64,000 nucleotides of DNA from JAWKHR01 sp041394725 (GTDB lineage Bacteria > Acidobacteriota > Vicinamibacteria > Vicinamibacterales > SCN-69-37): assembly GCA_041394725.1 (NCBI GenBank), contig JAWKHR010000019.1, forward strand, positions 52,385-116,384. Direction: 5' to 3'. How positions within the stretch are numbered: the stretch's first letter is position 1; the number at the start of each line of letters is the position of its first letter. Shown piece by piece: positions 17,549 through 26,245 of this stretch. A program made the position numbers and the translations under genes. A model generated the notes under the pieces. The model worked only from the letters and a program-made list of their open reading frames with translations. It did not search any database and was not told the DNA's origin.

Positions 17549-18895
17549 ATGTCCCACGACCATCCTTCGTCACAGGCGACCGTCGCCGACGCGTCCGCCG
17601 ACGCTGACGTCGCCGTGGCCGACGCCGTCGCCGCCGTCGCCCCGGTCGCCGACGTGGCCGTCATCGGCGGCGGCGTGGTCGGCGTCGCGTGCGCGCTCGA
17701 ACTCGCGCGTCGCGGCGCGTCCGTCACCGTCCTCGAGCGCGACCGCATCGGGCACGGCTGCTCGTACGGCAACGCCGGCTGGCTCACGCCGTCGCAGGCG
17801 GTGCCGCTCGCCAATCCGGCGATGCTGCTGAAGTCGTTCCGCTGGATGCTCGATCCGGAGAGCCCGCTCTACATCCAGCCGCGCGTCGATCCGTCGTACC
17901 TCCGGTGGCTCGCCGGGTTCCTCCTCGCGTCGCGCGCGTCGAAGTTCGAGCGCGGTGCCGAGGCGCTCGTCGGGCTCTGCCGCGCGAGCGTCGATCTCTG
18001 GGAGGCGCTGGCCGCCCGGTCGCCGGAGTCCTTCGGGTTCGAGCGCCACGGCCTGCTCTCGGTGTACGAGAAGGCCGAGTCGTTCGAGGGCGCGCACGCC
18101 GCGATCGAGACGGTCGCGCGCCACGGCGTCCGTGCCGAGCGATGGACCGCCGCCGAGATCCGGGAGCGCGAACCGGCCATCGTCGGTGCGCAGGTCGGCG
18201 GGTACTTCTTTCCGGACGACGCGCACTGCGAGCCGTACCGGGCGGTGCGGGCCCTGGCTGCCGAGGCGGCCGCGGCCGGCGTCACGTTCGTCGAGGGCGC
18301 CGAGGTCTTCGCGATCTCGGCGGCGGCCAACGGCAGCGGCCCGTCGGCGCGCCGTCTACAGACCACGCGCGGCGAGTTCCGCGCGAAGCGCCTGCTGCTC
18401 GCGGCCGGATCCTGGTCGGAGTCGCTCGGCCGGATGCTCGACCTGCGCGTCCCGATCCTCGGCGCGAAGGGCTACTCGATGCTGTTGCCACGCGCGACGC
18501 CGCACCCGACACGATCGATCTACCTGATCGAGCGCAAGGTGGCGGTCAACCCGCACGCCGATGCCTTGCGCATCGCCGGCACGCTGGAGCTGGTGCGCAA
18601 CGACTTCTCGATCAACCGGCGGCGGGTGGACGTGATCCTGCGCGGCGCGAAGGGCATGCTCAACCTGGGCGACGCGCCGGTCGCGCGCGAGATCTGGCGG
18701 GGGCTCCGGCCGTGCGCGCCGGACGGCATGCCGCTCATCGGCCGCGCGCGCGGCGCGGGCGACGTCTGGCTCGCCACGGGCCACCAGATGGCGGGGCTCA
18801 AGACCGCGCCCGCCACCGGCATCCTGCTCGCGCAGCTGATGAGCGGCGAGACGCCCCGGTTCGACCCGGAGCCCTTCCGCGCAGACCGGTACTAG
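17549..18895 (+). CDS. FAD-dependent oxidoreductase, D-amino-acid dehydrogenase (DadA) type
   Basis: 448 aa from ATG 17549. After an Ala/Asp-rich N-terminal extension (residues ~10-35), which most DadA proteins lack, come the FAD motif VAVIGGGVVGVACALELARRG and the DadA signature GCSYGNAGWLTPSQAVPLANP. The C-terminus has GLRPCAPDGMPLIGRA and TGHQMAGLKTAPATG. DadA oxidises D-amino acids to 2-oxo acids and passes electrons to the respiratory chain. The substrate range is not visible. The gene ends at the GGGGTCAGG repeat at 18895. Confidence 0.85.
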   Translation: MSHDHPSSQATVADASADADVAVADAVAAVAPVADVAVIGGGVVGVACALELARRGASVTVLERDRIGHGCSYGNAGWLTPSQAVPLANPAMLLKSFRWMLDPESPLYIQPRVDPSYLRWLAGFLLASRASKFERGAEALVGLCRASVDLWEALAARSPESFGFERHGLLSVYEKAESFEGAHAAIETVARHGVRAERWTAAEIREREPAIVGAQVGGYFFPDDAHCEPYRAVRALAAEAAAAGVTFVEGAEVFAISAAANGSGPSARRLQTTRGEFRAKRLLLAAGSWSESLGRMLDLRVPILGAKGYSMLLPRATPHPTRSIYLIERKVAVNPHADALRIAGTLELVRNDFSINRRRVDVILRGAKGMLNLGDAPVAREIWRGLRPCAPDGMPLIGRARGAGDVWLATGHQMAGLKTAPATGILLAQLMSGETPRFDPEPFRADRY

Positions 18896-18919
18896 GGGTC
18901 AGGTCTTGGATCGCAGCCT
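18895..18919. repeat. GGGGTCAGGTCTTGG repeat (copy A)
   Basis: A 25-bp sequence starting GGGGTCAGGTCTTGGATC directly after the DadA-like stop. It is repeated exactly at 29924-29948, and its first 15 bases begin the big palindrome at 53064. All three copies sit just after a stop codon and read outward, as REP/MITE ends do. Confidence 0.75.
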
Positions 18920-18967
18920 TCGGCCCGGCTCACGCACAAATCTGTCATCGTCAGTCGCCAGGCATTC

Positions 18968-19528
18968 ATGACCGAGCAGCCCGCCCTCGGCACGGCCCGC
19001 CTGCACCTCCGGCCGTTCATGCCGGAGGACGCGCCACGCGTGCGGACGCTGGCCGGCGCGCGGGAGATCGCGGACACCACGCTGAACGTGCCCCATCCCT
19101 ACGAGGACGGCATGGCCGAGGCGTGGATCGCCACGCACGCGCCGGGCTGGGCGCTCGGCCGGCTGGCCACGTTCGCCATCATCGAGGCCGACGCGGGGCT
19201 GATCGGCGCGATCGGCCTCACGGTCGAGCCGGCGCACCGCCGCGCCGAGATCGGCTACTGGATCGGCCGGCCGCACTGGAATCGCGGCTACGCCACCGAG
19301 GCCGCTCGCGCCGTCGTCGCGTTCGGCTTCGAGGCGTTCGACCTGCACCGGATCCAGGGGCGCCACCTGACGCGCAACCCGGCGTCCGGCCGCGTGCTCG
19401 TCAAGGCCGGCCTGACGTACGAGGGCACGCTGCGCGGCCACCTCATCAAGTGGGGCGTGCCGGAGGACGTGGCGATCTACGCCGTGCTGCGGCCGCATGC
19501 GGTTCCCGAATCCGGCGCGGGCGCGTAG
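18968..19528 (+). CDS. GNAT family N-acetyltransferase (RimJ/RimL type)
   Basis: 186 aa. Acetyltransf_3 layout: LGTARLHLRPFMPEDAP start, GAIGLTVEPAHRRAEIGYWI, then the acetyl-CoA-binding NRGYATEAARAVVAFGFEAFDLHRI and the NPASGRVLVKAGLTYEGTLRG block. RimJ/RimL-like enzymes acetylate protein N-termini or small amines. The target is unknown here. The SelW-like gene starts 10 nt downstream. Confidence 0.87.
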   Translation: MTEQPALGTARLHLRPFMPEDAPRVRTLAGAREIADTTLNVPHPYEDGMAEAWIATHAPGWALGRLATFAIIEADAGLIGAIGLTVEPAHRRAEIGYWIGRPHWNRGYATEAARAVVAFGFEAFDLHRIQGRHLTRNPASGRVLVKAGLTYEGTLRGHLIKWGVPEDVAIYAVLRPHAVPESGAGA

Positions 19529-19538
19529 ACTGGACGCG
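19526..19538 (+). promoter_or_regulatory. Putative leaderless promoter (TAGACT) of the SelW-like gene
   Basis: TAGACT at 19526-19531 overlaps the stop codon of the acetyltransferase gene and is 7 nt before ATG 19539. The selenoprotein could therefore have its own leaderless transcript. Confidence 0.4.
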
Positions 19539-19754
19539 ATGACGATCCGCATCACGTACTGCGTGCAGTGAAACTACCGTCCCAGGGCCGCCGGTCTGGC
19601 GGCCGCGATTGACCGCGAGACGGGAATCCAGGCCGAGCTCGTCGAGGGCCGCGGCGGCGTGTTCGACGTCACCGTGGATGGACGACTGGTGTTCTCGAAG
19701 CGTGCCGCCGGCAGGTTTCCCGAGGCCGCGGAGATCCTCGCGGCGCTGCGGTAG
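19539..19754 (+). CDS. SelW/Rdx-family selenoprotein with in-frame TGA (predicted selenocysteine)
   Basis: Read through the TGA at 19569-19571, the frame encodes 71 residues: MTIRITYCVQ, then U, then NYRPRAAGLAAAI, and a C-terminal half with GGVFDVTVDGRLVFSKRAAG and RFPEAAEI. That is the full Rdx/SelW thioredoxin-like fold, with the redox motif CxxU at residues 8-11. The GGVFDVxxDGxLVFSKxxxGRFPE signature is diagnostic. A stop at codon 11 would leave nothing useful. A hairpin with a GGTCT loop follows the TGA (19586-19604). SelW proteins are small thiol oxidoreductases. Ordinary ORF callers will miss this gene. SelA/B/C/D are not in the window. Confidence 0.85.
19586..19604 (+). promoter_or_regulatory. 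Bacterial SECIS-like hairpin in the SelW-like gene
   Basis: Perfect 7-bp stem GGCCGCC/GGCGGCC closing a 5-nt loop GGTCT that begins 22 nt after the last base of TGA. In the Escherichia coli fdhF element (established knowledge) SelB reads a GGUCU-type apical loop at a similar distance. It lies inside the coding sequence, as bacterial SECIS elements do. Confidence 0.7.
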
Positions 19755-19825
19755 CGCCGCCGTCCCGCCACCGCCGCCGGGGCGCGTCCGGGTCGCGACC
19801 GGCGGGCGGCCGCGCCAACCACCCG

Positions 19826-20455
19826 TCACGCCGGCGTCGCGCCGGCCAGGTGACCGAACTCCTGTCGCAGCCGCGCGCCGAGCGCCCGCCGCGCGCGGTG
19901 CAGCCGCACCTTCACCGTCGTCGTGGTGACGTTCAGCCGGCGTGCCGCCTCGGGCGTGGACAGTTCCTCGATGTCGCGCAGCCGCAGGACCGCCCGGTAG
20001 GCCTCCGGCAAATCGAGGATGCACGCGTGCAGCGCGTCATGGCGCTCCCGCCGCGCCACCAGCGCATCGGCCGCGGGCAGCGACGAGGCGAAGCGTTCCG
20101 GACCGGACTGGTCCGTCCCGGCGTGATCCGGATCCAGCGGCTCCTCTCCCTTTCGCCGCCGCGACCGGACCCGCATCAGGGCCGCGTTGACCACGATTCG
20201 GTGCAGCCAGGTCGACAGGCGCGCGTCGCCGGCGAAGCTGTCCAGTGACCGGAACGCGCTGAGATACGCGGTCTGCACCGCGTCGCGCGCCTCCTCGTCG
20301 TTGCGGCAGATTCGCCGGGCCACGAGCAGCAGCCGCGCGCCGTGTTCCCGCACGACCGCCTCGAACGCCCAGGCTTCCTGCCGGCGCAGGCCCGCCAGCA
20401 GGGCGGCATCGGCCTCGTCGGCCGGCGCGGGAGGACGGGGAGCGCGGGCGCTCAT
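19826..20455 (-). CDS. ECF-type RNA polymerase sigma factor
   Basis: 209 aa from ATG 20455. Sigma region 2: EEARDAVQTAYLSAFRSLDSF followed by ARLSTWLHRIVVNAALMRVR, which contacts core and the -10. After a linker, region 4 (YRAVLRLRDIEELSTPEAA and NVTTTTVKVRLHRARRAL) forms the helix-turn-helix for -35 recognition. No zinc-finger anti-sigma gene is adjacent, so the regulator is not visible. The frame runs upstream of the chosen start without conservation. Confidence 0.9.
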   Translation of the reverse strand: MSARAPRPPAPADEADAALLAGLRRQEAWAFEAVVREHGARLLLVARRICRNDEEARDAVQTAYLSAFRSLDSFAGDARLSTWLHRIVVNAALMRVRSRRRKGEEPLDPDHAGTDQSGPERFASSLPAADALVARRERHDALHACILDLPEAYRAVLRLRDIEELSTPEAARRLNVTTTTVKVRLHRARRALGARLRQEFGHLAGATPA

Positions 20456-20660
20456 GCATCTGGTCCTACGTTCGGGTCGGGCGCTCGGATACGCCCGGGG
20501 GGCGGGAATTCTGTCCGCCAACGACCATCCTGATCGTTCGAGTCGCATCACCCCGACTCGGCACTGGACTGGCCGGCGAAGGCCCCGCAGAATCGAGGGC
20601 ATCCCCTCCCGGGGACGCCTGCGTGTCCAGACGCCTTTGCGCGCGTCCAGGAGCGTGTTC

Positions 20661-22586
20661 GTGCGGTTTCGTCGTCAGCTCATGGCTGGTGGTCTCGCGG
20701 CACTGGCCTGGGCCGGGATCGTCTACGCGACCGGCGGGTTCTTCGTGCGCCTGGGCGGGCTGCGGGTCTCCTCGCGAGATCCCCTGGTGCCGCTGGCCGT
20801 GGCGATCGCCTGCGCGGCGGGCGTCTGGTGGCGTTCGCGCGCGGCGGGCGCGCCGCCGATCGCCGATGACTGGCGTCCGCTCGGGCTCGTGCTTCGCGCC
20901 CGGTTCGACGGCCTCCGCGCCGTGTGGCTCACGCGGCCGCGGATCTCCGCCCCCGCGGCGATCGCCGTCGCGGGCGCGGCCGTGTACCTCTTCCACTGGG
21001 CCGGCAATCGTCCTCTGTGGCTCGACGAGGAGATGATCGCGCTCAACGTGCGCGATCGGACCCTGGCCGGCCAGGCGGGCGCGCTCGCGTTCGGCCAGAG
21101 CGCCCCGCTCGGCTGGCTGGTGGCGCAGCGGCTGGTGCTCGTGACCTTCGGCGCCGCCGACCTGGCGTTGCGCCTGCTTCCGGTCCTCGCCGGGCTCGCC
21201 ACGATCGGCGTCGCGTTCCGCATGGGCCGCCGCTGGTTCACGCCGGCCGGCGGCGCGGTGCTCGTGGCGCTCGTGGCGTTCGGACCGTGGCTCGGACACT
21301 TCGCACTGGAGCTGAAGCACTACTCGGCCGACGCGCTCGCCGGCCTGCTGCTGCCCGCCCTCGTGGTCCGGGTCGCCGAGGCGCGGGAGCCCGACGCGCG
21401 GCGCCGGCGCGCGGTCGCGTGGTGGCTGATCGCGGCCGTCCTGCAGTGGGTGTCGAACGGCGCGGTCCTGGTCGTCCCGGCGTGTGCCGTCGCGCTCGTC
21501 GTGCTCGCGTGGCGCCGCGACGGGCGGTCCGCCGCGGTTGCCGCCGCCTGGCCTGGCGCGATCTGGTGCCTGGCGTTCGGCCTGCATTACGCGCTGGCGC
21601 TGCAGTACACGCACGACAGCGAGTACCTCCGCGCCCACTGGCGGACGCAGCTCCCGGGCGCGGGCCTCGGGATCGCGGGGACGGCCGCCTGGCTCGCCGA
21701 CCGGCTGCGGCCGCTCGCGATCACGCCGGGGGGATCCGGCCTCGGCCTGGCGTTCTGGGCCGCGGCGGCTGCCGGCTTCCTGCTCGGTTCGCGTCCCCGC
21801 CTGGGCGTCGTCTTCGCTCTCGTGCCGCTTTCGGCGTTCGCCTTCGCCGCGATCGGCGAGGTCCCGCTCTACGAGCGCTTCACGCTCTGGGTGGTGCCGG
21901 CGTTGTACGTCGGCCTCGCGCTGCTGGTGGATCGCGCGGCTGAGCTCGCGCCGGCCGCGTGGCGCGGGCGGCGCTGGCTGGTGGCGATCGCATCGACGGT
22001 CCTCCTCGTCGCCGCGACCCGCGTCGTCGCCGACGTGCTCGTCCGCGGGTGGGACGGCCTCGTCCTCGAGCGCGCGCACGACCACAACCACCAGCTGGAC
22101 GACCGCGGCGCCGTTCGCTGGCTGATGGCGCATCGCCGGTCCGGCGATGCCATCCTCACGACGCACCTGGGCTGGCCCGCCGTCTGGTGGTACGGCGGCA
22201 TCCCGACCGATCCGGAGGGTCCGTTGCGCGCGGCGGTCTACGACGGCACCACGATGCTCGAGGTGGCGCCCGGCGACCCGGCCAGTTGCAGTCCCGAGCG
22301 CGTTGCCGCCGCGCTGTCCGGTCATGGCCGGGCGCTCGTGTACCTCGGCTTTCCCGACGCGCCCGACGACTTCGGCGACCGTCTGCTCGCGGACCTCGCG
22401 ACGCTCGGGCGACTGACCGCGATCAACGACTTCTCGAGCCTGAGCCGCGTGGCCATCGTCGATCTCGAGCATCCGCCGTCGCCCGGGGATGCCGGGCTCA
22501 TGCTCGGCGCGCGCGGGACGGACGGGGACAGCGTCCCGGCGCCGGCACCCGGGTGCACGGCCATCTCCCGCGTCCGGCGCTGGTAG
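20661..22586 (+). CDS. Multi-pass membrane protein, glycosyltransferase family 39-like
   Basis: 641 aa. GTG 20661 is preferred because AGGAG lies 7 nt upstream. About ten hydrophobic helices follow. The first extracytoplasmic loop contains NRPLWLDEEMIALNV, the acidic DE motif that GT39/ArnT-type polyprenyl-phosphate-sugar transferases use for catalysis. A periplasmic C-terminal domain (from ~residue 480) follows the helices. The likely role is transfer of a lipid-linked sugar to a protein, lipid or glycan at the outer face of the inner membrane. Donor and acceptor are unknown. It is divergent from the sigma-factor gene; the 205-nt gap shows no clear operator. Confidence 0.75.
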   Translation: MRFRRQLMAGGLAALAWAGIVYATGGFFVRLGGLRVSSRDPLVPLAVAIACAAGVWWRSRAAGAPPIADDWRPLGLVLRARFDGLRAVWLTRPRISAPAAIAVAGAAVYLFHWAGNRPLWLDEEMIALNVRDRTLAGQAGALAFGQSAPLGWLVAQRLVLVTFGAADLALRLLPVLAGLATIGVAFRMGRRWFTPAGGAVLVALVAFGPWLGHFALELKHYSADALAGLLLPALVVRVAEAREPDARRRRAVAWWLIAAVLQWVSNGAVLVVPACAVALVVLAWRRDGRSAAVAAAWPGAIWCLAFGLHYALALQYTHDSEYLRAHWRTQLPGAGLGIAGTAAWLADRLRPLAITPGGSGLGLAFWAAAAAGFLLGSRPRLGVVFALVPLSAFAFAAIGEVPLYERFTLWVVPALYVGLALLVDRAAELAPAAWRGRRWLVAIASTVLLVAATRVVADVLVRGWDGLVLERAHDHNHQLDDRGAVRWLMAHRRSGDAILTTHLGWPAVWWYGGIPTDPEGPLRAAVYDGTTMLEVAPGDPASCSPERVAAALSGHGRALVYLGFPDAPDDFGDRLLADLATLGRLTAINDFSSLSRVAIVDLEHPPSPGDAGLMLGARGTDGDSVPAPAPGCTAISRVRRW

Positions 22587-22613
22587 GTGCTTGCGTGCGG
22601 CCACGGGCCCCGC

Positions 22614-22626
22614 GATACTCAGGACC
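22614..22626 (+). promoter_or_regulatory. Putative leaderless promoter (GATACT) of the hydrolase gene
   Basis: GATACT at 22614-22619 is 7 nt before GTG 22627, with no SD between. It fits the other leaderless sites in the window. Confidence 0.35.
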
Positions 22627-23448
22627 GTGGCGGACGCCTCGACGCTCGAGCACGCCGGGTGCCGGCTGGCCTGGAAGGTCACCGGCGCCGGCGATCCGGT
22701 GGTGATGATTCAGGGCGTCGGCGTCCACGGCGACGGCTGGCGGCCCCAGGTCGAGGCGCTGCGGCACCGCTGGTCCTGCCTGACCTTCGACAATCGCGGC
22801 GCCGGCGCCAGCCAGCCACTCGGCGTTCCGCGCCTGACCGTCGACCAGATGGCCGACGATGTGCGGGCGCTGATGGATGCGCAGGGCTGGTCGTCGGCGC
22901 ACGTGGTCGGGCACTCGCTCGGGGGCCTCGTGGCATTGGTGCTGGCGCTGCGCGCGCGGCCACGCGTGCGGAGCCTCGCGCTGCTCTGCACGTTCGCGCG
23001 CGGCCGCGACGCCGGCCGATCCGCGCGGATGATCTGGGTCGGCACGCGATCGCGGGTCGGCACGCGCCGCATGCGGCGTCATGCGTTCCTGGAGATCGTC
23101 ATGCCCCCGGACCTGCTGGCCGGCGCCGACCGCGACCAGCTGGCCGCGGACCTGGCGCCGCTCTTCGGCCATGATCTCGCCGACCATCCGGCCATCGAGA
23201 TGCGGCAGCTCTCGGCGATGCGTGGCTGCGACGTGCTGGCCGAGCTGCCGGCGCTGGCGGACCTGCCGACGCTCGTCGTCTCGGCCGAGCACGATCCGAT
23301 CGCGCCGCCGCCGCTCGGCGAGGCGATGGCGCGCGCGGTGCCCGGGGCCCGGTTCGTCCTGCTCCGTCAGGCGTCACACGGCGTGCCGATTCACGGCGCC
23401 GACGCCGTGAACACGCTCCTCGCCACGCACCTCGACCGGGTGCCGTGA
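22627..23448 (+). CDS. Alpha/beta-fold hydrolase
   Basis: 273 aa from GTG 22627. The oxyanion-hole region is VVMIQGVGVHGDGW, the nucleophile elbow is VVGHSLGG (Ser), the Asp is in LVVSAEHDPIAPP and the His in RQASHGVPIHG. This is the layout of small esterases, haloperoxidase-like and 3-oxoadipate enol-lactonase-like enzymes. The substrate is unknown. A 16-nt gap to the next acetyltransferase gene, with AGGAGA before that ATG, suggests an operon. Confidence 0.87.
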   Translation: MADASTLEHAGCRLAWKVTGAGDPVVMIQGVGVHGDGWRPQVEALRHRWSCLTFDNRGAGASQPLGVPRLTVDQMADDVRALMDAQGWSSAHVVGHSLGGLVALVLALRARPRVRSLALLCTFARGRDAGRSARMIWVGTRSRVGTRRMRRHAFLEIVMPPDLLAGADRDQLAADLAPLFGHDLADHPAIEMRQLSAMRGCDVLAELPALADLPTLVVSAEHDPIAPPPLGEAMARAVPGARFVLLRQASHGVPIHGADAVNTLLATHLDRVP

Positions 23449-23464
23449 GCCGGCAGGAGATTCC

Positions 23465-23884
23465 ATGGTGGACTACCGCGACGACCTGGCGCTCGACCTG
23501 GACGATGTCGTCGATCTCTACCGCGCCTCGACGCTCGGCGCGCGGCGGCCGATCGACGACCGCGAGATCGTGCGGAGCATGTTCGAGCACGCCAACCTGA
23601 TCGTCAGCGCCTGGGACGGGGACCGCCTGGTCGGCGTCGCGCGGACGATGACGGACTTCCTCTACGTGGGCTACCTCGCCGACCTCGTCGTGCGCGACAC
23701 GCACCAGCGGCAGGGCATCGGCATCGCGCTGATCCGGGAGACGCGCGAGCGGATGGGGCCGCGATCCGCGCTCGTGCTGCTGTCGGCGCCGCAGGCGGTG
23801 GACTACTATCCGCGGATCGGCTTCAGCCCGCACGACAGCGCGTGGGTGCTGCGGGCATCGGATCCTTTTCCTGATCGTTGCTGA
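23465..23884 (+). CDS. GNAT family N-acetyltransferase
   Basis: 139 aa. Short GNAT domain: NLIVSAWDGDRLVGVARTMTDF (strands 2-4), then VGYLADLVVRDTHQRQGIGIALIRETRER with the Q/RxxGxG/A acetyl-CoA loop, and LSAPQAVDYYPRIGF at the end. A good SD (AGGAGA) precedes ATG 23465. The VIT-family gene follows after 3 nt. Acceptor unknown. Confidence 0.85.
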   Translation: MVDYRDDLALDLDDVVDLYRASTLGARRPIDDREIVRSMFEHANLIVSAWDGDRLVGVARTMTDFLYVGYLADLVVRDTHQRQGIGIALIRETRERMGPRSALVLLSAPQAVDYYPRIGFSPHDSAWVLRASDPFPDRC

Positions 23885-23887
23885 GTC

Positions 23888-24583
23888 ATGCCACATCGCG
23901 AACGGCACCGGAGCTCCCACATCGGCTGGTTGCGCGCCGCCGTCCTCGGCGCGAACGACGGCTTGATCTCCACCAGCAGCCTGGTCGTGGGCGTGGCGGC
24001 CGCGGAGCCCTCGGCGGGCGCGGTGCTCATCGCCGCGATGGCGGGCCTCGTCGCGGGCGCGCTGTCGATGGCGGCGGGTGAGTACGTGTCGGTCAGCTCG
24101 CAGGCGGATACCGAGGGGGCGGACCTGGCGCGGGAGCGCCGCGAACTGGCGACGGATCCGGCGGGCGAGCGCGAGGAGCTGGCCGGCATCTACGTGGCGC
24201 GCGGCCTGTCGCCCGATCTGGCGGGGCGGGTGGCGGACGAGCTGATGGCCGGGGACGCGCTCGCCGCGCACGCGCGCGACGAGCTCGGCATCACGGAGCT
24301 CAGTCAGGCGCGGCCGCTGCAGGCCGCGACGGCCTCGGCGGCGGCGTTCGCGATCGGCGCCGCACCGCCGGCGCTCATCGCCGCGCTCGTGCCCACCGGC
24401 GCGGTCACGGCGGTGGTCGGCGTGACGTCGGTGGGGCTGCTGCTGGTGCTGGGCGCCACGGCCGCCCGCCTCGGTGGCGCCCCGATGACGCGCGGCGCCG
24501 CCCGGGTCGCCTTCTGGGGGATCGTCGCGATGGTCTGCACGTCGCTCGTGGGGCGGTTGTTCGGGGGAGCGACCGGGACCTGA
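23888..24583 (+). CDS. VIT1/CCC1 family iron/manganese transporter-like protein
   Basis: 231 aa. Opens with the family signature HIGWLRAAVLGANDGLISTSSLVVGVAAAE, then a helix with AGLVAGALSMAAGEYVSVSSQ, a charged amphipathic region (residues ~75-125) and three C-terminal helices. VIT/CCC1 proteins export Fe2+ or Mn2+ from the cytosol. In eukaryotes they load vacuoles, and in bacteria they sit in the inner membrane. The charged middle carries Glu-rich metal-binding helices. Confidence 0.9.
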   Translation: MPHRERHRSSHIGWLRAAVLGANDGLISTSSLVVGVAAAEPSAGAVLIAAMAGLVAGALSMAAGEYVSVSSQADTEGADLARERRELATDPAGEREELAGIYVARGLSPDLAGRVADELMAGDALAAHARDELGITELSQARPLQAATASAAAFAIGAAPPALIAALVPTGAVTAVVGVTSVGLLLVLGATAARLGGAPMTRGAARVAFWGIVAMVCTSLVGRLFGGATGT

Positions 24584-24628
24584 GGGTCCCAGGGTCCCAG
24601 GACCCCGGGGGCCCCTCAGGTCCCTCGT
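24584..24628. repeat. GGGTCCCAG / CCCCGGGG low-complexity junction
   Basis: A short convergent gap made of GGGTCCCA repeats and a CCCCGGGGGCCCC core that can fold on either strand. It may act as a bidirectional terminator between the VIT gene and the S10 peptidase gene, although no T-run follows. The composition resembles the C-run insert in sucA (504-570). Confidence 0.4.
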
Positions 24629-26245
24629 CTAGTTCACCCCTGACGCCCGGTCGATGAACGCCGCCACGTTGTCGTGCAGGGCGACGCGATCGGCGTCGCG
24701 CAGGTACATCATGTGGCCGGCCTCGTAGTACTTCAGGGTCACGTTGCCCTGCAGGGCCTTCGGCAGTCCGAGGTGGCTCATCGTGAACTCGGTCGGCATG
24801 AACGGCGTGGCCATGTCGTAGTAGCCGTTCTCGACCTCCACCTGCAGGCGCGGGTTGGTGATCATCGCCTGGGCCAGGTCGGCCTGCGTGGAGGGCGCCG
24901 ACGGGAAGCCGCGCTGCGGCGCGCTCGGGCGCTCCCAGTTCCAGCCGCCACCCAGCTTCGAGATGCGATAGTCCATGTCGCGCCCGTACTGCAGCTCGCG
25001 ATGGTTGTAGTCGTTGACGAGCGCGGTGAACGCGCCGCCCACGGCGGGGCCTTCCGGATCGCCCTCCGCCGTCTCGGTCAGCAGGTCGAACGTGTAACCC
25101 GTGAACCGCGCGTCGATGCGCCCCGACGTGAGGCCGCGGGTGCGCAGCAGCTCCGCGTTGAACTGGGCGAGCGTCACGCGCAGGTCCGCGCGCTCGAGGT
25201 ACTCCGGTGACAGGCCGGTGAATCGCGACATCGTGCGCGCGACGGCGGCCTTGCGATCCGCGGGCAGCCGGGCGCCCTGGAACAGCGCGGCCGCGTACTC
25301 GCCCTGCGCGAACTGCCGCGCCTCGTCGACGAACGCCGTCAGGCTCGCCGGGCGTTCGGCCAGCGCCTTGTGGTACCAGGCCACGGCCGCGTAGCTCGGC
25401 AGGTAGTAGACGTACGGCCGGTCGTCACCGGGCGCGAACGTGATCGTCGAGAGGTCGAGGACCGACGAGATCAGGTCGATGCCGTTCAGGTGCACGTTGT
25501 AGCGCGACTGCAGCAGGTTGCCGAGCGCCGCCGACCGGAACGTGCCGTAGCTCTCGCCGATGAGGAACTTCGGCGAGTTCCACCGGTCGTTGCGGCTGAG
25601 GTAGGTGACGATGAACTGGGCGAAGGCGCTGGCGTCCTCGTCGACGCCGTAGAAGTCCGACTCCTTCGCCTTGCCGGCGGCGCGGCTGTAGCCGGTCCCC
25701 ATCGCGTCGATGAAGACGAGGTCGGTGCGGTCGAGCAGCGTCTCCGCGTTGTCCACCAGTGAATACGGCGCGGGCGGCGTGAACGCGCCGTCGGCCGTCG
25801 ACACGCGCCGCGGACCGAACGCGCCCATGTGCAGCCAGACCGTCGCCGAGCCCGGCCCGCCGTTGTAGAGGAACGCGACCGGCCGCGTGCGCTTGTCCGT
25901 CACGTCGGATCGCGTGTAGGCGACCGAGTAGATGAGGCCCGTCGGCTCGCCGTCGGTGTTGGTGAGGAGCGTCGTGCCCGCGCTGGCCGTGTACGGGATG
26001 GTGCGCTGGCCGATGCGGATCGTGTGGTCGGTCACCGACCACTGCTCGAGTCGTCGCGCGAGATCCGACCGGCTCGCCGGACTCGTGGCGGCGGCCTGAT
26101 CCTGCGACGCCGCGGCGTCCTGCGGCCGTGGTGCGGCCGCGGCGGCCCGGGTGCCTTGCGCCTGCTGGCCGCGGAGCACCGGCATGCCGAGGGTCACCGC
26201 CGCCGCCATTACGAGAATGCCTGTCAGTGTGCGCTGGCGTTGCAT
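24629..26245 (-). CDS. S10 family serine carboxypeptidase-like peptidase
   Basis: 538 aa with an N-terminal signal peptide (LTGILVMAAAVTLGMPVLRGQQ) and a low-complexity Ala/Gln linker. Carboxypeptidase Y-type catalytic triad: Ser in IGESYGTFR, Asp in NGYYDMATPF and His in YYEAGHMMYL. The oxyanion motif is FLYNGGPGSATVW. The enzyme would release C-terminal residues from peptides in the periplasm or outside the cell. Similar exported S10 peptidases are common in Acidobacteriota. It is divergent from the glutaminyl cyclase gene. Confidence 0.92.
   Translation of the reverse strand: MQRQRTLTGILVMAAAVTLGMPVLRGQQAQGTRAAAAAPRPQDAAASQDQAAATSPASRSDLARRLEQWSVTDHTIRIGQRTIPYTASAGTTLLTNTDGEPTGLIYSVAYTRSDVTDKRTRPVAFLYNGGPGSATVWLHMGAFGPRRVSTADGAFTPPAPYSLVDNAETLLDRTDLVFIDAMGTGYSRAAGKAKESDFYGVDEDASAFAQFIVTYLSRNDRWNSPKFLIGESYGTFRSAALGNLLQSRYNVHLNGIDLISSVLDLSTITFAPGDDRPYVYYLPSYAAVAWYHKALAERPASLTAFVDEARQFAQGEYAAALFQGARLPADRKAAVARTMSRFTGLSPEYLERADLRVTLAQFNAELLRTRGLTSGRIDARFTGYTFDLLTETAEGDPEGPAVGGAFTALVNDYNHRELQYGRDMDYRISKLGGGWNWERPSAPQRGFPSAPSTQADLAQAMITNPRLQVEVENGYYDMATPFMPTEFTMSHLGLPKALQGNVTLKYYEAGHMMYLRDADRVALHDNVAAFIDRASGVN

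Noticed and set aside
20456..20660. Sigma-factor autoregulated promoter in the divergent gap
   Set aside because: No repeated -35/-10 pair of ECF type could be recognised in the 205 nt.
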